A DNA stretch of 64,000 nucleotides from Bacteroidota bacterium. GTDB taxonomy: Bacteria > Bacteroidota > Bacteroidia > Bacteroidales > VadinHA17. Position 1 is the first letter of the stretch. The number at the start of each line of letters is the position of its first letter. Where the stretch lies: positions 27,933-91,932 of the forward strand of contig JAAYDB010000016.1 of NCBI GenBank assembly GCA_012729475.1, written 5' to 3'. The notes below the pieces were generated by a model that saw only the letters and a program-made list of their open reading frames with translations, did not search any database and was not told the DNA's origin. The position numbers and the translations under genes are program-made. Positions 42,260 through 53,837 of the stretch are shown piece by piece.

Positions 42260-42274
42260 CAAAAGTAATACTTT
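42260..42274 (-). promoter_or_regulatory. nikR promoter and overlapping palindrome
   Basis: On the minus strand TACTTTTG (complement of 42260-42267) fits the TAnnTTTG -7 box, 17 bases before the nikR ATG. AAAGTA-A-TACTTT (42262-42274) is a perfect 6-1-6 palindrome that overlaps it, a plausible NikR operator, although it does not resemble the E. coli GTATGA-N16-TCATAC site. Confidence 0.4.
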
Positions 42275-42361
42275 TTTTAATATTCAGTACTTTTTTTAAA
42301 GATCATTTGGTCCTGAATATTTAAAAAATGTTAATTAGTTATTTTGAAAATTGCAAGTAGT

Positions 42362-43204
42362 TTATTTTTTTCTGTTTTGTAAGGTTTTTATCCCATAATG
42401 GTTTTCAATGATCTTTATGAAGATCTTCCCTGGTAAAAGATATCTGAGAATTACTGCCAGTTTTTGTCCGAACGGAGCAATTATATAACGCTGATGAGAC
42501 TTACCTTTTTCGATTATTCTGCATATCTTTTTTGCAAGAACTGAGGGATCCCATCCCTTTCTTTCGTCTTTTTCAATAATGTCAAGAGATTTCCTGTATT
42601 GTTCAAAATATGGGTCATCAGGTTCCATAGGGGCAAGGTATTTACGCCTGTTGGCTGTATTATTGGTACAGAAATCCCCCGGATTTATTAATATTACATC
42701 TATATTAAATGGTTTTACTTCCATTCTGAGAGCTTCACTGAATCCTTCTATTGCAAATTTTCCGGCTGAATAGTATGCCTGATAGGGTAGTCCCATTAGT
42801 CCTCCGATAGAACTGATGTTGAAAATTTTTCCTCCTCCCTGCTCTCTCATTATGGGGAGGACCTCTCTTGTCAGGGTTATAGTACCGGAAATATTAGTAT
42901 CTGTTAATAGTTTTATGTCAGACAGAGGAGTTGTTTCGAAGGGTCCTCCTATATGCATTCCTGCATTATTGATAAGGATATCGATTCTTCCTTCTTTCTG
43001 CACAATGGTCTGAACAGCCTGTTTGATGGATTCCTGATCCTTCAGGTCCATTTTCAGGATTGAGATATTTTGTGGACCGCAGGGTTCGTTCCTGACAGTT
43101 CCATAAACATTATGGCCGGTTTCAGCCAGTAATTGAGCTGTAGCCTTCCCAAAACCTGATGATACACCTGTAACCAAAATGACCTTATTCATTACGGGGG
43201 ACAT
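42362..43204 (-). CDS. SDR oxidoreductase, candidate 3-ketosphinganine reductase
   Basis: The 280-residue short-chain dehydrogenase has TGVSSGFGKATA (residues 13-24), INNAGMHIGG, and the catalytic Ser (NISSIGG) with YxxxK in YYSAGK. The C-terminal basic/hydrophobic tail (FGQKLAVILRYLLPGKIFIKII) resembles membrane-associated lipid-type SDRs. The start may be the ATG at 43204 or the one four codons on. It lies 75 bases after the serine palmitoyltransferase gene on the same strand, so reduction of 3-ketosphinganine is a reasonable inference; other lipid or retinol-type SDR functions are possible. Confidence 0.75.
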   Translation of the reverse strand: MSPVMNKVILVTGVSSGFGKATAQLLAETGHNVYGTVRNEPCGPQNISILKMDLKDQESIKQAVQTIVQKEGRIDILINNAGMHIGGPFETTPLSDIKLLTDTNISGTITLTREVLPIMREQGGGKIFNISSIGGLMGLPYQAYYSAGKFAIEGFSEALRMEVKPFNIDVILINPGDFCTNNTANRRKYLAPMEPDDPYFEQYRKSLDIIEKDERKGWDPSVLAKKICRIIEKGKSHQRYIIAPFGQKLAVILRYLLPGKIFIKIIENHYGIKTLQNRKK

Positions 43205-43279
43205 ATTTCGAATGGCTTAATATGACCATCTGTACGGTATGTAGAAATGCCTGTTCGTCACCGGCAACTATATTTTATA

Positions 43280-44542
<1,263 letters not shown>

Positions 44543-44582
44543 TTAAGCAATATCAAATAATTTACCGTAAAATTTCCTGACT

Positions 44583-45386
44583 GTGGAACATAAAGGTTAT
44601 TTTAAATCAGAAATCTACGATACACCAGAAAAAGGTAAATTCGGTTTATGTGACAGGCTGCTTCTTGACAGTCGGATTTATTTTACACTGAAATACGCTG
44701 TAATTGTATTCAGGACAAGAAGGGAAGCGCGAAAAGGCATCTATGATACCAGAGCCTGGGCCGATTCCTCGAATTATATATTCAGGTTCATAGAAAAAGC
44801 AGGAGGTAAGTTCCATATAAGTGGTATGGAAAATATTGCCAGGGATCAAGACCCTGTTCTTTTTATTGCCAATCATATGAGTACTCTTGAGACGATGATC
44901 CTGCCAGGTATTATCGCACCACACCGGGAAGTTACCTTCGTGGTCAAGGAGAGTCTTGTGCGACATCCCCTGTTTGGTGATGTTATGAGATCGAGAGATC
45001 CTATTGTTGTTGGCAGGAAAGATCCAAGAAAAGATCTTGAAGCTGTCATGAAAGGAGGCATGGAATTATTATCAAAGGGGATATCTATAATTATTTTTCC
45101 TCAAAGTACTCGAAGTATTCAGTTTAAACCTGAGGAATTCAATTCCCTCGGAGTTAAACTGGCCAGAAAGGCAGGAGTAAAAGTAGTGCCGGTAGCTTTG
45201 AAAACCGATTATTGGGGTAATGGGAAAATTATTAAGGAACTTGGTCCGATAGATAGTAAAAAACATATTTATTTCAGGTTTGGAGAGCCATTTCCTGTAA
45301 GCGGTTCCGGGAAGGATGAAAATCAGAAAATTATTGAATATATTCAGTCATCTCTTAACCATTGGATGCTTACTGAAAATAAATAG
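44583..45386 (+). CDS. PlsC-like lysophospholipid acyltransferase
   Basis: The 267-residue acyltransferase has ANHMSTLET, an NHx4E variant of the usual NHx4D catalytic box, and FPQSTRS in place of FPEGTRS, both around residues 97-180. It would acylate a lysolipid at the inner membrane. The start is GTG (44583-44585), the only start before an in-frame stop, since the first ATG is deep inside the protein. It is divergent from spt, 118 bases apart, so a part in sphingolipid or phospholipid acylation is inferred from position. Confidence 0.78.
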   Translation: MEHKGYFKSEIYDTPEKGKFGLCDRLLLDSRIYFTLKYAVIVFRTRREARKGIYDTRAWADSSNYIFRFIEKAGGKFHISGMENIARDQDPVLFIANHMSTLETMILPGIIAPHREVTFVVKESLVRHPLFGDVMRSRDPIVVGRKDPRKDLEAVMKGGMELLSKGISIIIFPQSTRSIQFKPEEFNSLGVKLARKAGVKVVPVALKTDYWGNGKIIKELGPIDSKKHIYFRFGEPFPVSGSGKDENQKIIEYIQSSLNHWMLTENK

Positions 45387-45535
45387 TGTATGAATTACAT
45401 TTATTGAAATATTTTCATAGATTTGTCTGAGTATTGATATTCCGGGAAACGTTTTAACTCTTTTTATCACTGACTTCCTGATATTTCTGTCGATACTAAA
45501 GATTTTTATAATTAATTAATAAAATATCTTGTAAT

Positions 45536-47416
45536 ATGGCAACATTGGATTGGATTGTTCTGGGTATTTTTTCTTTAGGATTAGTTGGGTTAATTGTATG
45601 GGTATTAAGAAAAAAAGATAAAGATACCACTGATTATTTTTTGGCTGGGAAGAACGCAGGATGGATTTCAATAGGTTCTTCGATATTTGCTTCCAATATT
45701 GGGTCAGAGCATCTTGTAGGCCTGGCAGGAGCCGGTTTTATAAGCGGTATGGCTATGGCTCACTGGGAAATACAGGCATGGCTGATACTCTTGTTAGGCT
45801 GGGTGTTTGTCCCGTTTTATGACAGGATAAAGATATACACTATGCCGGAATTACTCGAACGTCGTTTTTCATCAGAATCAAGAAGTGTTCTGTCAATTAT
45901 TTCTCTTGTAAGTTATGTTCTTACAAAAGTTGCCGTTACAGTCTATGCAGGAGGGGTGGTATTTGATCAGGTATTCAACATAGATTCGGTTAATATTTTT
46001 GGAAGGGAGGTCGATTTTTTCTGGGTGAGTGCTATCGGCCTTGTTGTGATTACAGGAATATACACTGTTCTTGGGGGTATGAAAGCTATTATGTACACTT
46101 CAGTAATGCAGACTCCGGTACTTTTATTCGGATCGATAGTAATCCTGATTGTAGGGCTTGCCAAAGTTGGAGGATGGGCAGAAATTGAGAATATTGCAGG
46201 ATCAAATCTTAGACTTATAAGATCAGCCTCCGATCCGGAATTCCCGTGGACAGGAGTATTAATGGCTTCTGCAATTATCGGATTCTGGTACTGGTGTACT
46301 GATCAGTATATAGTACAGAGGGTTTTGTCGGGAAGTAATATGAAACAATCCAGAAGGGGGACTATTCTGGCAGGTTATTTTAAGCTGTTACCGGTCTTCT
46401 TTTTCCTTATACCCGGCATGATAGCATACGCATTAAATCAAAAAGGCCTATTAGAGGTTGGCAGTAGTGATTCTGCATTTGCAGCTATGGTGGCAACCCT
46501 CTTGCCAAAAGGTGTTACAGGGATAGTGGTATGCGGACTACTGGCAGCCCTTATGAGTTCACTGGCTTCTCTCTTTAACTCGTCGGCCATGCTTTTCGTA
46601 GAAGACTTTTATAAAAAAATGAGACCCGGACAGTCTCCCAGACACTATCTGCATATAGGAAGGACGGCCACAGCAGTAGTGGTTGTGCTCGGTGTATTAT
46701 GGATACCCGTTATGCTGGGTCTGGGTAAAGTGCTTTATGAATATCTTCAGGGAGTTCAGGGGATGCTGGCTCCTGCTATTGCCTCAGTCTTTATCCTGGG
46801 GGTGTTCTGGAAAAGGATGTCATCGAAAGCTGCCTTCTGGGGCATGATAACGGGTTTTCTCCTTGGCATGTTCAGACTGGCTCTTAATGTTGTCTATGGC
46901 CTGGTTGGGAAAGCCGGATCAATGATTAAATCGGTCCTTTATATAAATGAAGAAAATGCAAAAGCAGATGCCCTTGCCGATCTGACATCAATAGGTTCCA
47001 AAATTGATAAATCATTCCCTGCAGAACTGGCAGCCTCACTGACAGAAAAAATAAATGCAGCAAAAGAATCACTTGCCACATTGACTCCCGAAGCCAAAAA
47101 CTATGCCTCCACACTGATCTCGCAGGTGAAGGACGGGATCCATCAATATTACATCGATAGTGGAGGGATCTTTTATAAAATTGCATCGGTGAACACTTAT
47201 CACTATACTTCAATCCTGTTCTTTTTCTGTCTTTTGCTGATGATTGTCATCAGTTATATGACGAAAGCTCCTTCTGCAGAACAGTTGCAGTACACATTCG
47301 GTGCTTCAACCCCTGAACACAAAAGGCTTACAAGAGAGAGCTGGAATAAATGGGATGTAATACACACAATAATCATCATTGGTATTATTGTGCTCTTTTA
47401 CGTGTATTTCTGGTAA
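45536..47416 (+). CDS. Sodium:solute symporter (SSS family), probable L-arabinose importer
   Basis: The 626-residue SGLT-like protein has about 14 helices, with [38 protein letters not shown] near the N-terminus and [18 protein letters not shown] in the middle, the sugar-type SSS signatures. It is the first gene of the arabinose locus, 20 bases before araA, so arabinose (or arabinose-oligosaccharide) uptake with Na+ is expected. It is longer than typical relatives because residues about 463-552 form a mostly hydrophilic, Ala/Lys/Glu-rich helical insert before the last helix. Confidence 0.87.
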   Translation: MATLDWIVLGIFSLGLVGLIVWVLRKKDKDTTDYFLAGKNAGWISIGSSIFASNIGSEHLVGLAGAGFISGMAMAHWEIQAWLILLLGWVFVPFYDRIKIYTMPELLERRFSSESRSVLSIISLVSYVLTKVAVTVYAGGVVFDQVFNIDSVNIFGREVDFFWVSAIGLVVITGIYTVLGGMKAIMYTSVMQTPVLLFGSIVILIVGLAKVGGWAEIENIAGSNLRLIRSASDPEFPWTGVLMASAIIGFWYWCTDQYIVQRVLSGSNMKQSRRGTILAGYFKLLPVFFFLIPGMIAYALNQKGLLEVGSSDSAFAAMVATLLPKGVTGIVVCGLLAALMSSLASLFNSSAMLFVEDFYKKMRPGQSPRHYLHIGRTATAVVVVLGVLWIPVMLGLGKVLYEYLQGVQGMLAPAIASVFILGVFWKRMSSKAAFWGMITGFLLGMFRLALNVVYGLVGKAGSMIKSVLYINEENAKADALADLTSIGSKIDKSFPAELAASLTEKINAAKESLATLTPEAKNYASTLISQVKDGIHQYYIDSGGIFYKIASVNTYHYTSILFFFCLLLMIVISYMTKAPSAEQLQYTFGASTPEHKRLTRESWNKWDVIHTIIIIGIIVLFYVYFW

Positions 47417-47436
47417 ATAATTATAGTAATAAAAAT

Positions 47437-48930
47437 ATGAAAGAATTAAAAAACAAAGAGATCTGGTTTATAACCGGAAGTCAGCATTTATATGGTCCGG
47501 AGACCCTGAAGCAGGTTGAAGCTGATTCAGTAATTATTGCTTCAGCTCTGGATAAATCACCGCTCATGCCTCTGAAGGTGATTTTTAAACCTGTTCTGAC
47601 AACAGCAGAGTCGATTTTTGAATTATGTACAGCAGCAAATAATTCAAAACAATGTATAGGGTTGATAACCTGGATGCATACTTTTTCACCGGCCAAGATG
47701 TGGATAAAAGGATTATCAGTCCTCAATAAACCCTTCCTCCATTTTCATACACAGTTGAACAGGGATATTCCATGGGAGACTATTGATATGGATTTCATGA
47801 ATCTTAATCAGTCTGCTCATGGCGACCGTGAATATGGTTTTATAGGAACCAGAATGAGGTTGAACAGGAAAGTGGTGGTTGGTCATTATCAGGATGCAGA
47901 AGCTATTGAACGTATAGCGGTATGGGTAAGAGCTGCAATGGCTTTTGATGATGCCCGTAATATGAAAGTTGCACGGTTCGGAGATAATATGAGGGATGTT
48001 GCCGTAACAGAAGGCAATAAAGTCAGCGCTCAGATTAAAATGGGTTATTCTGTTCACGGTTATGGGACAGGTGATCTGGTTAAAGTTGTTAATAGTATAT
48101 CCGACAGTTCCATTGACAGTCAGATAGAGGAATATGCTTCCGATTATGAAATGACTTCAGAGGTGCGGCAATCAGAGACACTTAAAGAAGCAGCCAGAAT
48201 TGAGCTTGGAATGGACTTGTTTCTGAAAGAAGGGAATTTCAAGGCTTTTACTACCACATTTGAGGATCTTCATGGTCTCAAACAACTGCCGGGGCTGGCT
48301 GTTCAGAGACTAATGTCAAGAGGCTTTGGCTTTGGGGCAGAAGGTGATTGGAAAACTGCTGCACTGGTACGTTCAATGAAAGTAATGGCTGAAGGCTTAA
48401 AAGGCGGCACATCTTTTATGGAAGATTATACATATCATTTTGATCCCAGTGGCATGAGAGTTTTGGGAGCTCATATGCTTGAAGTATGTCCGTCTATTGC
48501 CCTGGGCACACCCACTGTTGAGGTACATCAATTATCAATTGGGGGAAAAGCCGATCCGGCACGGCTTGTATTTAAAACTGCTACAGGCAGAGCTGTAAAC
48601 GCATCGGTTGTCGATCTTGGAAACAGGTTCAGAATGATAGTAAACGATGTGGAAGTGGTAAACTGTCCTGATATGCCTATGCTGCCAGTTGCCAGTGTGC
48701 TTTGGAATCCGATGCCTGATCTGAAGACAGGCGCGGCAGCATGGATACTGGCAGGAGGAGCACACCACACAGGATTCAGCCTGGCACTTAATCAGGAGTA
48801 TCTTGAGGATTTTGCAGCCATGTCCGGGATCGAATTTGTTCATATAAATGATAAATGCAAACTGGATGATTTTCGGAAAGAATTGAGATGGAATGAGTTA
48901 TATTATCATTTAGCAGGAGGGTTAATGTAG
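47437..48930 (+). CDS. araA: L-arabinose isomerase
   Basis: The 497-residue enzyme converts L-arabinose to L-ribulose. The active-site ligands to Mn are visible in [24 protein letters not shown] and GAHHTGFS (E, E, H and H of the E. coli enzyme). The start is taken at ATG 47437 ([20 protein letters not shown], the typical N-terminus); an upstream ATG at 47350 would overlap the symporter gene in another frame. The size matches E. coli AraA (500). It is in the middle of the ara operon, before araR. Confidence 0.95.
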   Translation: MKELKNKEIWFITGSQHLYGPETLKQVEADSVIIASALDKSPLMPLKVIFKPVLTTAESIFELCTAANNSKQCIGLITWMHTFSPAKMWIKGLSVLNKPFLHFHTQLNRDIPWETIDMDFMNLNQSAHGDREYGFIGTRMRLNRKVVVGHYQDAEAIERIAVWVRAAMAFDDARNMKVARFGDNMRDVAVTEGNKVSAQIKMGYSVHGYGTGDLVKVVNSISDSSIDSQIEEYASDYEMTSEVRQSETLKEAARIELGMDLFLKEGNFKAFTTTFEDLHGLKQLPGLAVQRLMSRGFGFGAEGDWKTAALVRSMKVMAEGLKGGTSFMEDYTYHFDPSGMRVLGAHMLEVCPSIALGTPTVEVHQLSIGGKADPARLVFKTATGRAVNASVVDLGNRFRMIVNDVEVVNCPDMPMLPVASVLWNPMPDLKTGAAAWILAGGAHHTGFSLALNQEYLEDFAAMSGIEFVHINDKCKLDDFRKELRWNELYYHLAGGLM

Positions 48931-48965
48931 GTTATAATTCTTTTTATTAACAGGTTCTTTTTGAA

Positions 48966-49667
48966 ATGAGACTTTACTCAAAGTATTCGAGATATTTGAT
49001 TGCAGTGGATTGTATAATATTTGGTTATGATATTCATGAAAAAAATATTAAACTGCTTCTTATAAAAAGAAGTTTTAATCCGGCAAAAGGCAAGTGGTCT
49101 CTGGCTGGTGGTTTCGTGGAGCCTGATGAGAGCCTCGATAATGCAGCCTGCCGTGTACTAACTGATCTTACAGGCCTTAAGAATATCTATATGAAACAGT
49201 TATTCTGCTATGGAGATCCCGGAAGAGATCCGGGGGCCAGGGTTATTTCAGTTGCTTATTCTGCGCTCATTAAAATAAAAGATATTGACAAAGAACTTGT
49301 GACTAAAAACGGTGCTCACTGGAGACCATTGAACAAGTTGCCGGACCTTATATTTGACCATCAGGAAATGGTTGGAAAAGCACTCCGTGACCTGTGTTTT
49401 CAGGCCAGGATCAAACCGGTAGGTTTTGAACTTCTTCCTGCAAAATTCACTTTGGTACAGTTACTTGATCTCTATAGGGCTGTATACAGAAAGGATATTG
49501 ATAAGAGAAATTTCAGAAAAAAAATACTGTCTTTTGGTGTTTTGGAAAAATTGGATGAAAAGGAAAAGGAAACATCCAAAAGAGGTGCTTATTATTACAA
49601 ATTCATCAAATCAAGATATAAAAAGCTGGTTGAAAACGGATCCAGTTTTAATCTTGATGTAGGTTAA
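48966..49667 (+). CDS. araR: AraR, Nudix-domain transcription regulator (NrtR family)
   Basis: The 233-residue protein has a Nudix-like N-terminus (YLIAVDCIIFGY, LLIKRSFNPAKGKWSLAGGFVEPDESLDNAACRVLTDLTGL) and a C-terminal winged helix (residues about 150-225). The Nudix box has lost the catalytic Glu pairs (CRVLTD instead of RExxEE), so it probably binds a sugar without hydrolysis. AraR of Bacteroidota is of this family and represses arabinose genes until arabinose is present. The gene lies between araA and araD, which supports that identity. I see no operator I can assign with confidence. Confidence 0.85.
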   Translation: MRLYSKYSRYLIAVDCIIFGYDIHEKNIKLLLIKRSFNPAKGKWSLAGGFVEPDESLDNAACRVLTDLTGLKNIYMKQLFCYGDPGRDPGARVISVAYSALIKIKDIDKELVTKNGAHWRPLNKLPDLIFDHQEMVGKALRDLCFQARIKPVGFELLPAKFTLVQLLDLYRAVYRKDIDKRNFRKKILSFGVLEKLDEKEKETSKRGAYYYKFIKSRYKKLVENGSSFNLDVG

Positions 49668-49793
49668 TATGCTTTTATATCATTAACTAAATGTGGTGAT
49701 AAACTATTATGTTCCTGAAAGAAATGGTTACATCCCGATTATTTTCTTCCGTTATCTTAAGATGATGCCGGAATAAAACTAAAAGACATTGAT

Positions 49794-50489
49794 ATGCTTG
49801 AAAAACTGAAAGAAGAGGTTTTCAAAGCCAATCTTGAACTGGTAAGAAATGGCCTTGTAATTCATACATGGGGTAATGTGAGCGGAAAAGATCCGGAAAG
49901 CGGGAACATTGTTATCAAACCTTCCGGAGTAAAATACGATACAATGAAAGCCGGAGATATGGTTGTCCTTGATCCGCAGGGTGATGTGCTGGAAGGTAAA
50001 TACCGACCTTCAACGGATGCTCCTACTCATATTTATTTATATAAACAATTCTCTTCTGTAGGAGGTATTGTTCATACTCATTCAACTTATGCCACATCAT
50101 GGGCACAGGCTGGCCGGCCAATACCACCTTTCGGAACAACACATGCCGATCACTTCTATGGTGATGTTCCATGTTCCAGATTGCTTACAGAAGAGGAAAT
50201 ATCTGTCGGGTATGAGTTAAATACAGGCAAAGTTATTGCCGAGGCTTTTGAAAAAACAGATCCTATGGCTGTACCATCTGTTCTGGTTCATTCTCACGGA
50301 CCTTTTTCCTGGGGGGCAGATGCAGATGATGCCGTATATAATGCTGTTACATTAGAAGAGATAGCAAAAATGGCTTATCTGACAGTTATGCTGGGAAACA
50401 CAAGTCCCATTGATCAGTTTTTGCTGGACAAACACTATCTCAGAAAACATGGCAGGAATGCATATTATGGTCAGAAAAAAAAGAAATAA
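49794..50489 (+). CDS. araD: L-ribulose-5-phosphate 4-epimerase
   Basis: The 231-residue class II aldolase-family enzyme has Zn ligands in HTHSTYATS (H95/H97-type) and HSHGPFSWG, and NVSGKDPESGNIVIKPSGVKYD in the N-terminal part. It converts L-ribulose 5-phosphate to D-xylulose 5-phosphate, the last step before the pentose phosphate pathway. It matches the E. coli length (231). It is 126 bases after araR, so it may have its own promoter, and 12 bases before araB. Confidence 0.95.
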   Translation: MLEKLKEEVFKANLELVRNGLVIHTWGNVSGKDPESGNIVIKPSGVKYDTMKAGDMVVLDPQGDVLEGKYRPSTDAPTHIYLYKQFSSVGGIVHTHSTYATSWAQAGRPIPPFGTTHADHFYGDVPCSRLLTEEEISVGYELNTGKVIAEAFEKTDPMAVPSVLVHSHGPFSWGADADDAVYNAVTLEEIAKMAYLTVMLGNTSPIDQFLLDKHYLRKHGRNAYYGQKKKK

Positions 50490-50501
50490 TATATATTTAT
50501 T

Positions 50502-52175
50502 ATGTCAAAGAAATATGTAATAGGAATCGATTATGGTACCGATTCCGTCAGATCAGTTGTCGTTGATTCGACAAACGGACAAATAGCAGGGTCATCAGTT
50601 TTTGAATACCCGCGTTGGAAAAAAGGTCTTTACTGTGACCCTTCACTTAATCAGTTCCGGCAGCATCCTCTGGACTATATTGAAGGGCTGGAACATTCCG
50701 TCAGGAATGCCCTGTATGGCCTTGATAATGAGATTGTTAATAATATTGCGGGAATAACAGTTGATACAACCGGTTCAACTCCCGTGGCTGTCGATGAGAA
50801 AGGAATACCTCTCTCTTTAAAGCCGGGTTTTGAGGATGATCCGGATGCCATGTTTGTACTTTGGAAAGATCATACTGCTGTTAATGAGGCTGCTGAAATC
50901 AATGATCTTGCAAAGACCTGGGGAGGAATTGATTACACCATGTATGAAGGAGGTGTTTATTCATCGGAATGGTTCTGGTCAAAAATCCTTCATATATTAA
51001 GGGTTAATGAGAAGGTAAGGAACAATACTTTTTCATGGGTTGAGCACTGTGACTGGATACCGGCGATACTGACCGGGAACGTTGATCCTCTCAGTCTGAA
51101 AAGAAGCCGTTGTGCTGCAGGCCACAAGGCTATGTGGCATGACGATTTTGACGGCTTACCTGATGAAAAATTCCTTTTTAAGCTTGATCCTCTTCTTGGA
51201 GGATTAAGGGACCGTCTTTACAGGAATACCTGGACATGTGATGTGCCGGCAGGCACTATAGCCTCAGAATGGGCAGGTAAACTGGGTCTTCCTGCAGATG
51301 TTATAATAGGAACAGGAGCCTTTGATGCTCACCTTGGGGCTGTCGGCGGAGAGATAAAACCTAATCAGCTGATAAAGGTTATGGGCACATCCACCTGTGA
51401 TATGATGATTGCTTCCAAAGAGGAGATGGGTGACAGACTTGTTTCAGGAATATGCGGACAGGTTGACGGATCAATAATACCGGATATGATAGGGCTGGAA
51501 GCAGGTCAGTCTGCATTTGGAGATATTTATGCCTGGTTCAGTAACCTTTTGTCATGGCCTCTTACCGGGATAATATCCGGAATGTCATGGCTGGAAGAGC
51601 CGGTGCGTAAGAGAATAAGTGAGGAAAGTGCAGGAAAGATACTTGAAGAACTGAGCAGACAGGCTGCTGATATAGAGCCGGTTGATTCTGCTATCGTGGC
51701 TCTCGACTGGATGAACGGCCGTCGCTCTCCTGATGCTAACCAGGAACTGAAAGGGGCCATAGCAAATCTTTCTCTGGGATCGGATGCACCAGGGATATTC
51801 AAAGCTCTCGTTGAAGCCACAGCATTCGGATCAAGAATGATAAATGAACGTTTTATCTCGGAAGGTATAAAAATAGACGGTGTTATAGCTATAGGCGGGG
51901 TGGCGAGAAAAAACCCCTTTGTTATGCAAACAGTGGCCGATGTACTTAATATGCCTATCAGAATAGCAAGCTCTGATCAGACCTGTGCATTGGGATCAGC
52001 AATGGCCGCAGCTGTTGTGGCAGGCATATACAAAGATATACCTGAAGCACAAAATGCCATGGGAGGAGGTTTCGAAAAAGAATTTAGACCTGATCCCGTG
52101 AAAGCATTTATCCATGACAGACTATTCAAAAAATACAAAAAACTGGGTTCTTTTATCGAAGAACAAATGACATAG
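50502..52175 (+). CDS. araB: Ribulokinase
   Basis: The 557-residue FGGY-family kinase phosphorylates L-ribulose. It shows the N-terminal phosphate loop GIDYGTDSVRSVVVD, TVDTTGSTPVAVD, the C-terminal GTGAFDAHLGAVGG (adenine/phosphate) and AIGGVARKNPFVMQTVADVLNMPI. It is a typical AraB length. It lies 12 bases after araD in the arabinose operon, and is followed by the arabinosidase genes. Confidence 0.95.
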   Translation: MSKKYVIGIDYGTDSVRSVVVDSTNGQIAGSSVFEYPRWKKGLYCDPSLNQFRQHPLDYIEGLEHSVRNALYGLDNEIVNNIAGITVDTTGSTPVAVDEKGIPLSLKPGFEDDPDAMFVLWKDHTAVNEAAEINDLAKTWGGIDYTMYEGGVYSSEWFWSKILHILRVNEKVRNNTFSWVEHCDWIPAILTGNVDPLSLKRSRCAAGHKAMWHDDFDGLPDEKFLFKLDPLLGGLRDRLYRNTWTCDVPAGTIASEWAGKLGLPADVIIGTGAFDAHLGAVGGEIKPNQLIKVMGTSTCDMMIASKEEMGDRLVSGICGQVDGSIIPDMIGLEAGQSAFGDIYAWFSNLLSWPLTGIISGMSWLEEPVRKRISEESAGKILEELSRQAADIEPVDSAIVALDWMNGRRSPDANQELKGAIANLSLGSDAPGIFKALVEATAFGSRMINERFISEGIKIDGVIAIGGVARKNPFVMQTVADVLNMPIRIASSDQTCALGSAMAAAVVAGIYKDIPEAQNAMGGGFEKEFRPDPVKAFIHDRLFKKYKKLGSFIEEQMT

Positions 52176-52241
52176 TATTTACTATAAGTTAATTTATTTA
52201 TCGTAACTTTTTAGTCATCAAAATAATTAAAGATCTGACAG

Positions 52242-53807
52242 ATGAAAAAAGCAGTAATTATTACTTTTGCGCTGATCCTTGCAGGATCAGCGTCGCTAAA
52301 TGCACAGAAAACAACTCCTGGATCTGTTAACCAGCTGGTCGTTATTGCAAACAGTACAGGTCCTGTTATCAGCAAAGATATTTACGGCCATTTCTCAGAA
52401 CATCTTGGAAGATGTATCTATGAAGGTATATGGGTCGGGACTGATTCAAAAATTCCGAATACTTATGGTATAAGGAATGATGTTCTCTTTGCCCTCAGGG
52501 AGATTAAAATACCTAATCTGAGATGGCCGGGAGGCTGTTTTGCAGATACATATCACTGGAAAGACGGAATTGGTCCTCAGGCACAACGTGCTTCTATTAT
52601 CAATACTCACTGGGGAGGTGTTACCGAGGATAATTCTTTTGGTACACATGAATTCATGAAACTTACAGAACTTCTTGAATGTGATGCATATATAAATGGC
52701 AATGTAGGATCGGGCTCAGTCAGGGAAATGGCCGAATGGGTTGAATATCTCACTTCCGGTTCAGAAAGTCCTATGACCAAGATCAGAAAGGAGAACGGGA
52801 GAGAAGAACCATGGAAAGTCAGGTACTGGGCTATCGGAAATGAGAACTGGGGATGCGGAGGAAACATGACTGCAGAGTTTTACGCCGATGTTATGAGGCG
52901 ATATTCAACCTACCTGAAAGACTATTCCGGCAACCATTTGTACCGTGTTGCATGTGGGGCCAGTGATTATGATTATGAGTGGACGGAAGTATTAATGAAA
53001 GACAGGAAGAACAGAAGTATGTTTGAAGGTATATCTCTTCATTATTATTCAGTGCCCGGTGGTTGGTCTGTCAAAAATAGTGCTACCAAATTTACTGAAA
53101 ATGACTGGTTTGAGACATTCCGTCTCAATTATCAGATGGATGTAATTATAAAAGGTCATAAAGCAATAATGGACAGATACGATCCTGATAATACTAAAGG
53201 TATAGTAATCGATGAATGGGGAAACTGGTTTCAGGTGGAACCCGGTACAAATCCCGGTTTCCTATATCAGCAGAATACACTCAGAGATGCTATTACTGCT
53301 GCAATTCATCTGAATATTTTCAATCAGCATGCAGACAGGGTCATAGTGGCAAACCTTGCACAGGTTATTAATGTGCTTCAGTCTGTAATACTGACAAAAG
53401 AAGATCAAATGATACTTACTCCTACTTATCATGTATTCAGGATGTTCAGGGTCCATCAGGAAGCCAGCCTTCTTAAGTCAGATCTTGCGTGTGAGAACTA
53501 TACACTGGGAGAAAACAGTATCCCTGCTTTAACAGCATCTGCCTCCATGGATAAGGATGGCAAGATACATATTTCTATTGCTAATTTAAATCCTTCAAAA
53601 GAGATATCCTTGACATGCCCGGTTATTGGAGGGGATTTCAGGAAAGCAACAGGAGAAGTCCTGACTGCCTCAGACATGACGGCACACAATAGTTTTGAGG
53701 CTCCTGAAGTTGTTAAACCGACTGTCTTTGATGATTTTAAGATGAAAGACGGAGTGCTGTCAATCAATATGCCGGCTAAATCGGTAGTTGTTCTGGAACT
53801 GGAATAA
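52242..53807 (+). CDS. Alpha-L-arabinofuranosidase, GH51, exported
   Basis: The 521-residue protein has a signal peptide ending near residue 21 (SASLNAQ). A GH51 domain follows: GHFSEHLGRCIYEG, RWPGGCFADTYHW, the acid/base Glu in GNENWGCGG (about E200) and the nucleophile Glu in VIDEWGNWF (about E326). A small C-terminal beta domain follows (residues about 400-521). It removes terminal alpha-L-arabinose from arabinan or arabinoxylan in the periplasm, producing the substrate for the transporter and araA. It is probably cotranscribed with the next glycosidase, 30 bases on. Confidence 0.93.
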   Translation: MKKAVIITFALILAGSASLNAQKTTPGSVNQLVVIANSTGPVISKDIYGHFSEHLGRCIYEGIWVGTDSKIPNTYGIRNDVLFALREIKIPNLRWPGGCFADTYHWKDGIGPQAQRASIINTHWGGVTEDNSFGTHEFMKLTELLECDAYINGNVGSGSVREMAEWVEYLTSGSESPMTKIRKENGREEPWKVRYWAIGNENWGCGGNMTAEFYADVMRRYSTYLKDYSGNHLYRVACGASDYDYEWTEVLMKDRKNRSMFEGISLHYYSVPGGWSVKNSATKFTENDWFETFRLNYQMDVIIKGHKAIMDRYDPDNTKGIVIDEWGNWFQVEPGTNPGFLYQQNTLRDAITAAIHLNIFNQHADRVIVANLAQVINVLQSVILTKEDQMILTPTYHVFRMFRVHQEASLLKSDLACENYTLGENSIPALTASASMDKDGKIHISIANLNPSKEISLTCPVIGGDFRKATGEVLTASDMTAHNSFEAPEVVKPTVFDDFKMKDGVLSINMPAKSVVVLELE

Positions 53808-53837
53808 TTTGTTTTTAACTCTGTTGATTTCTTCATA

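Noticed and set aside
39954..42361. The TonB receptor as a vitamin B12 transporter with a cobalamin riboswitch
   Set aside because: The region upstream is only 54 bases to nikR and about 120 bases to the next gene, with no B12-box; NikR is the obvious partner.
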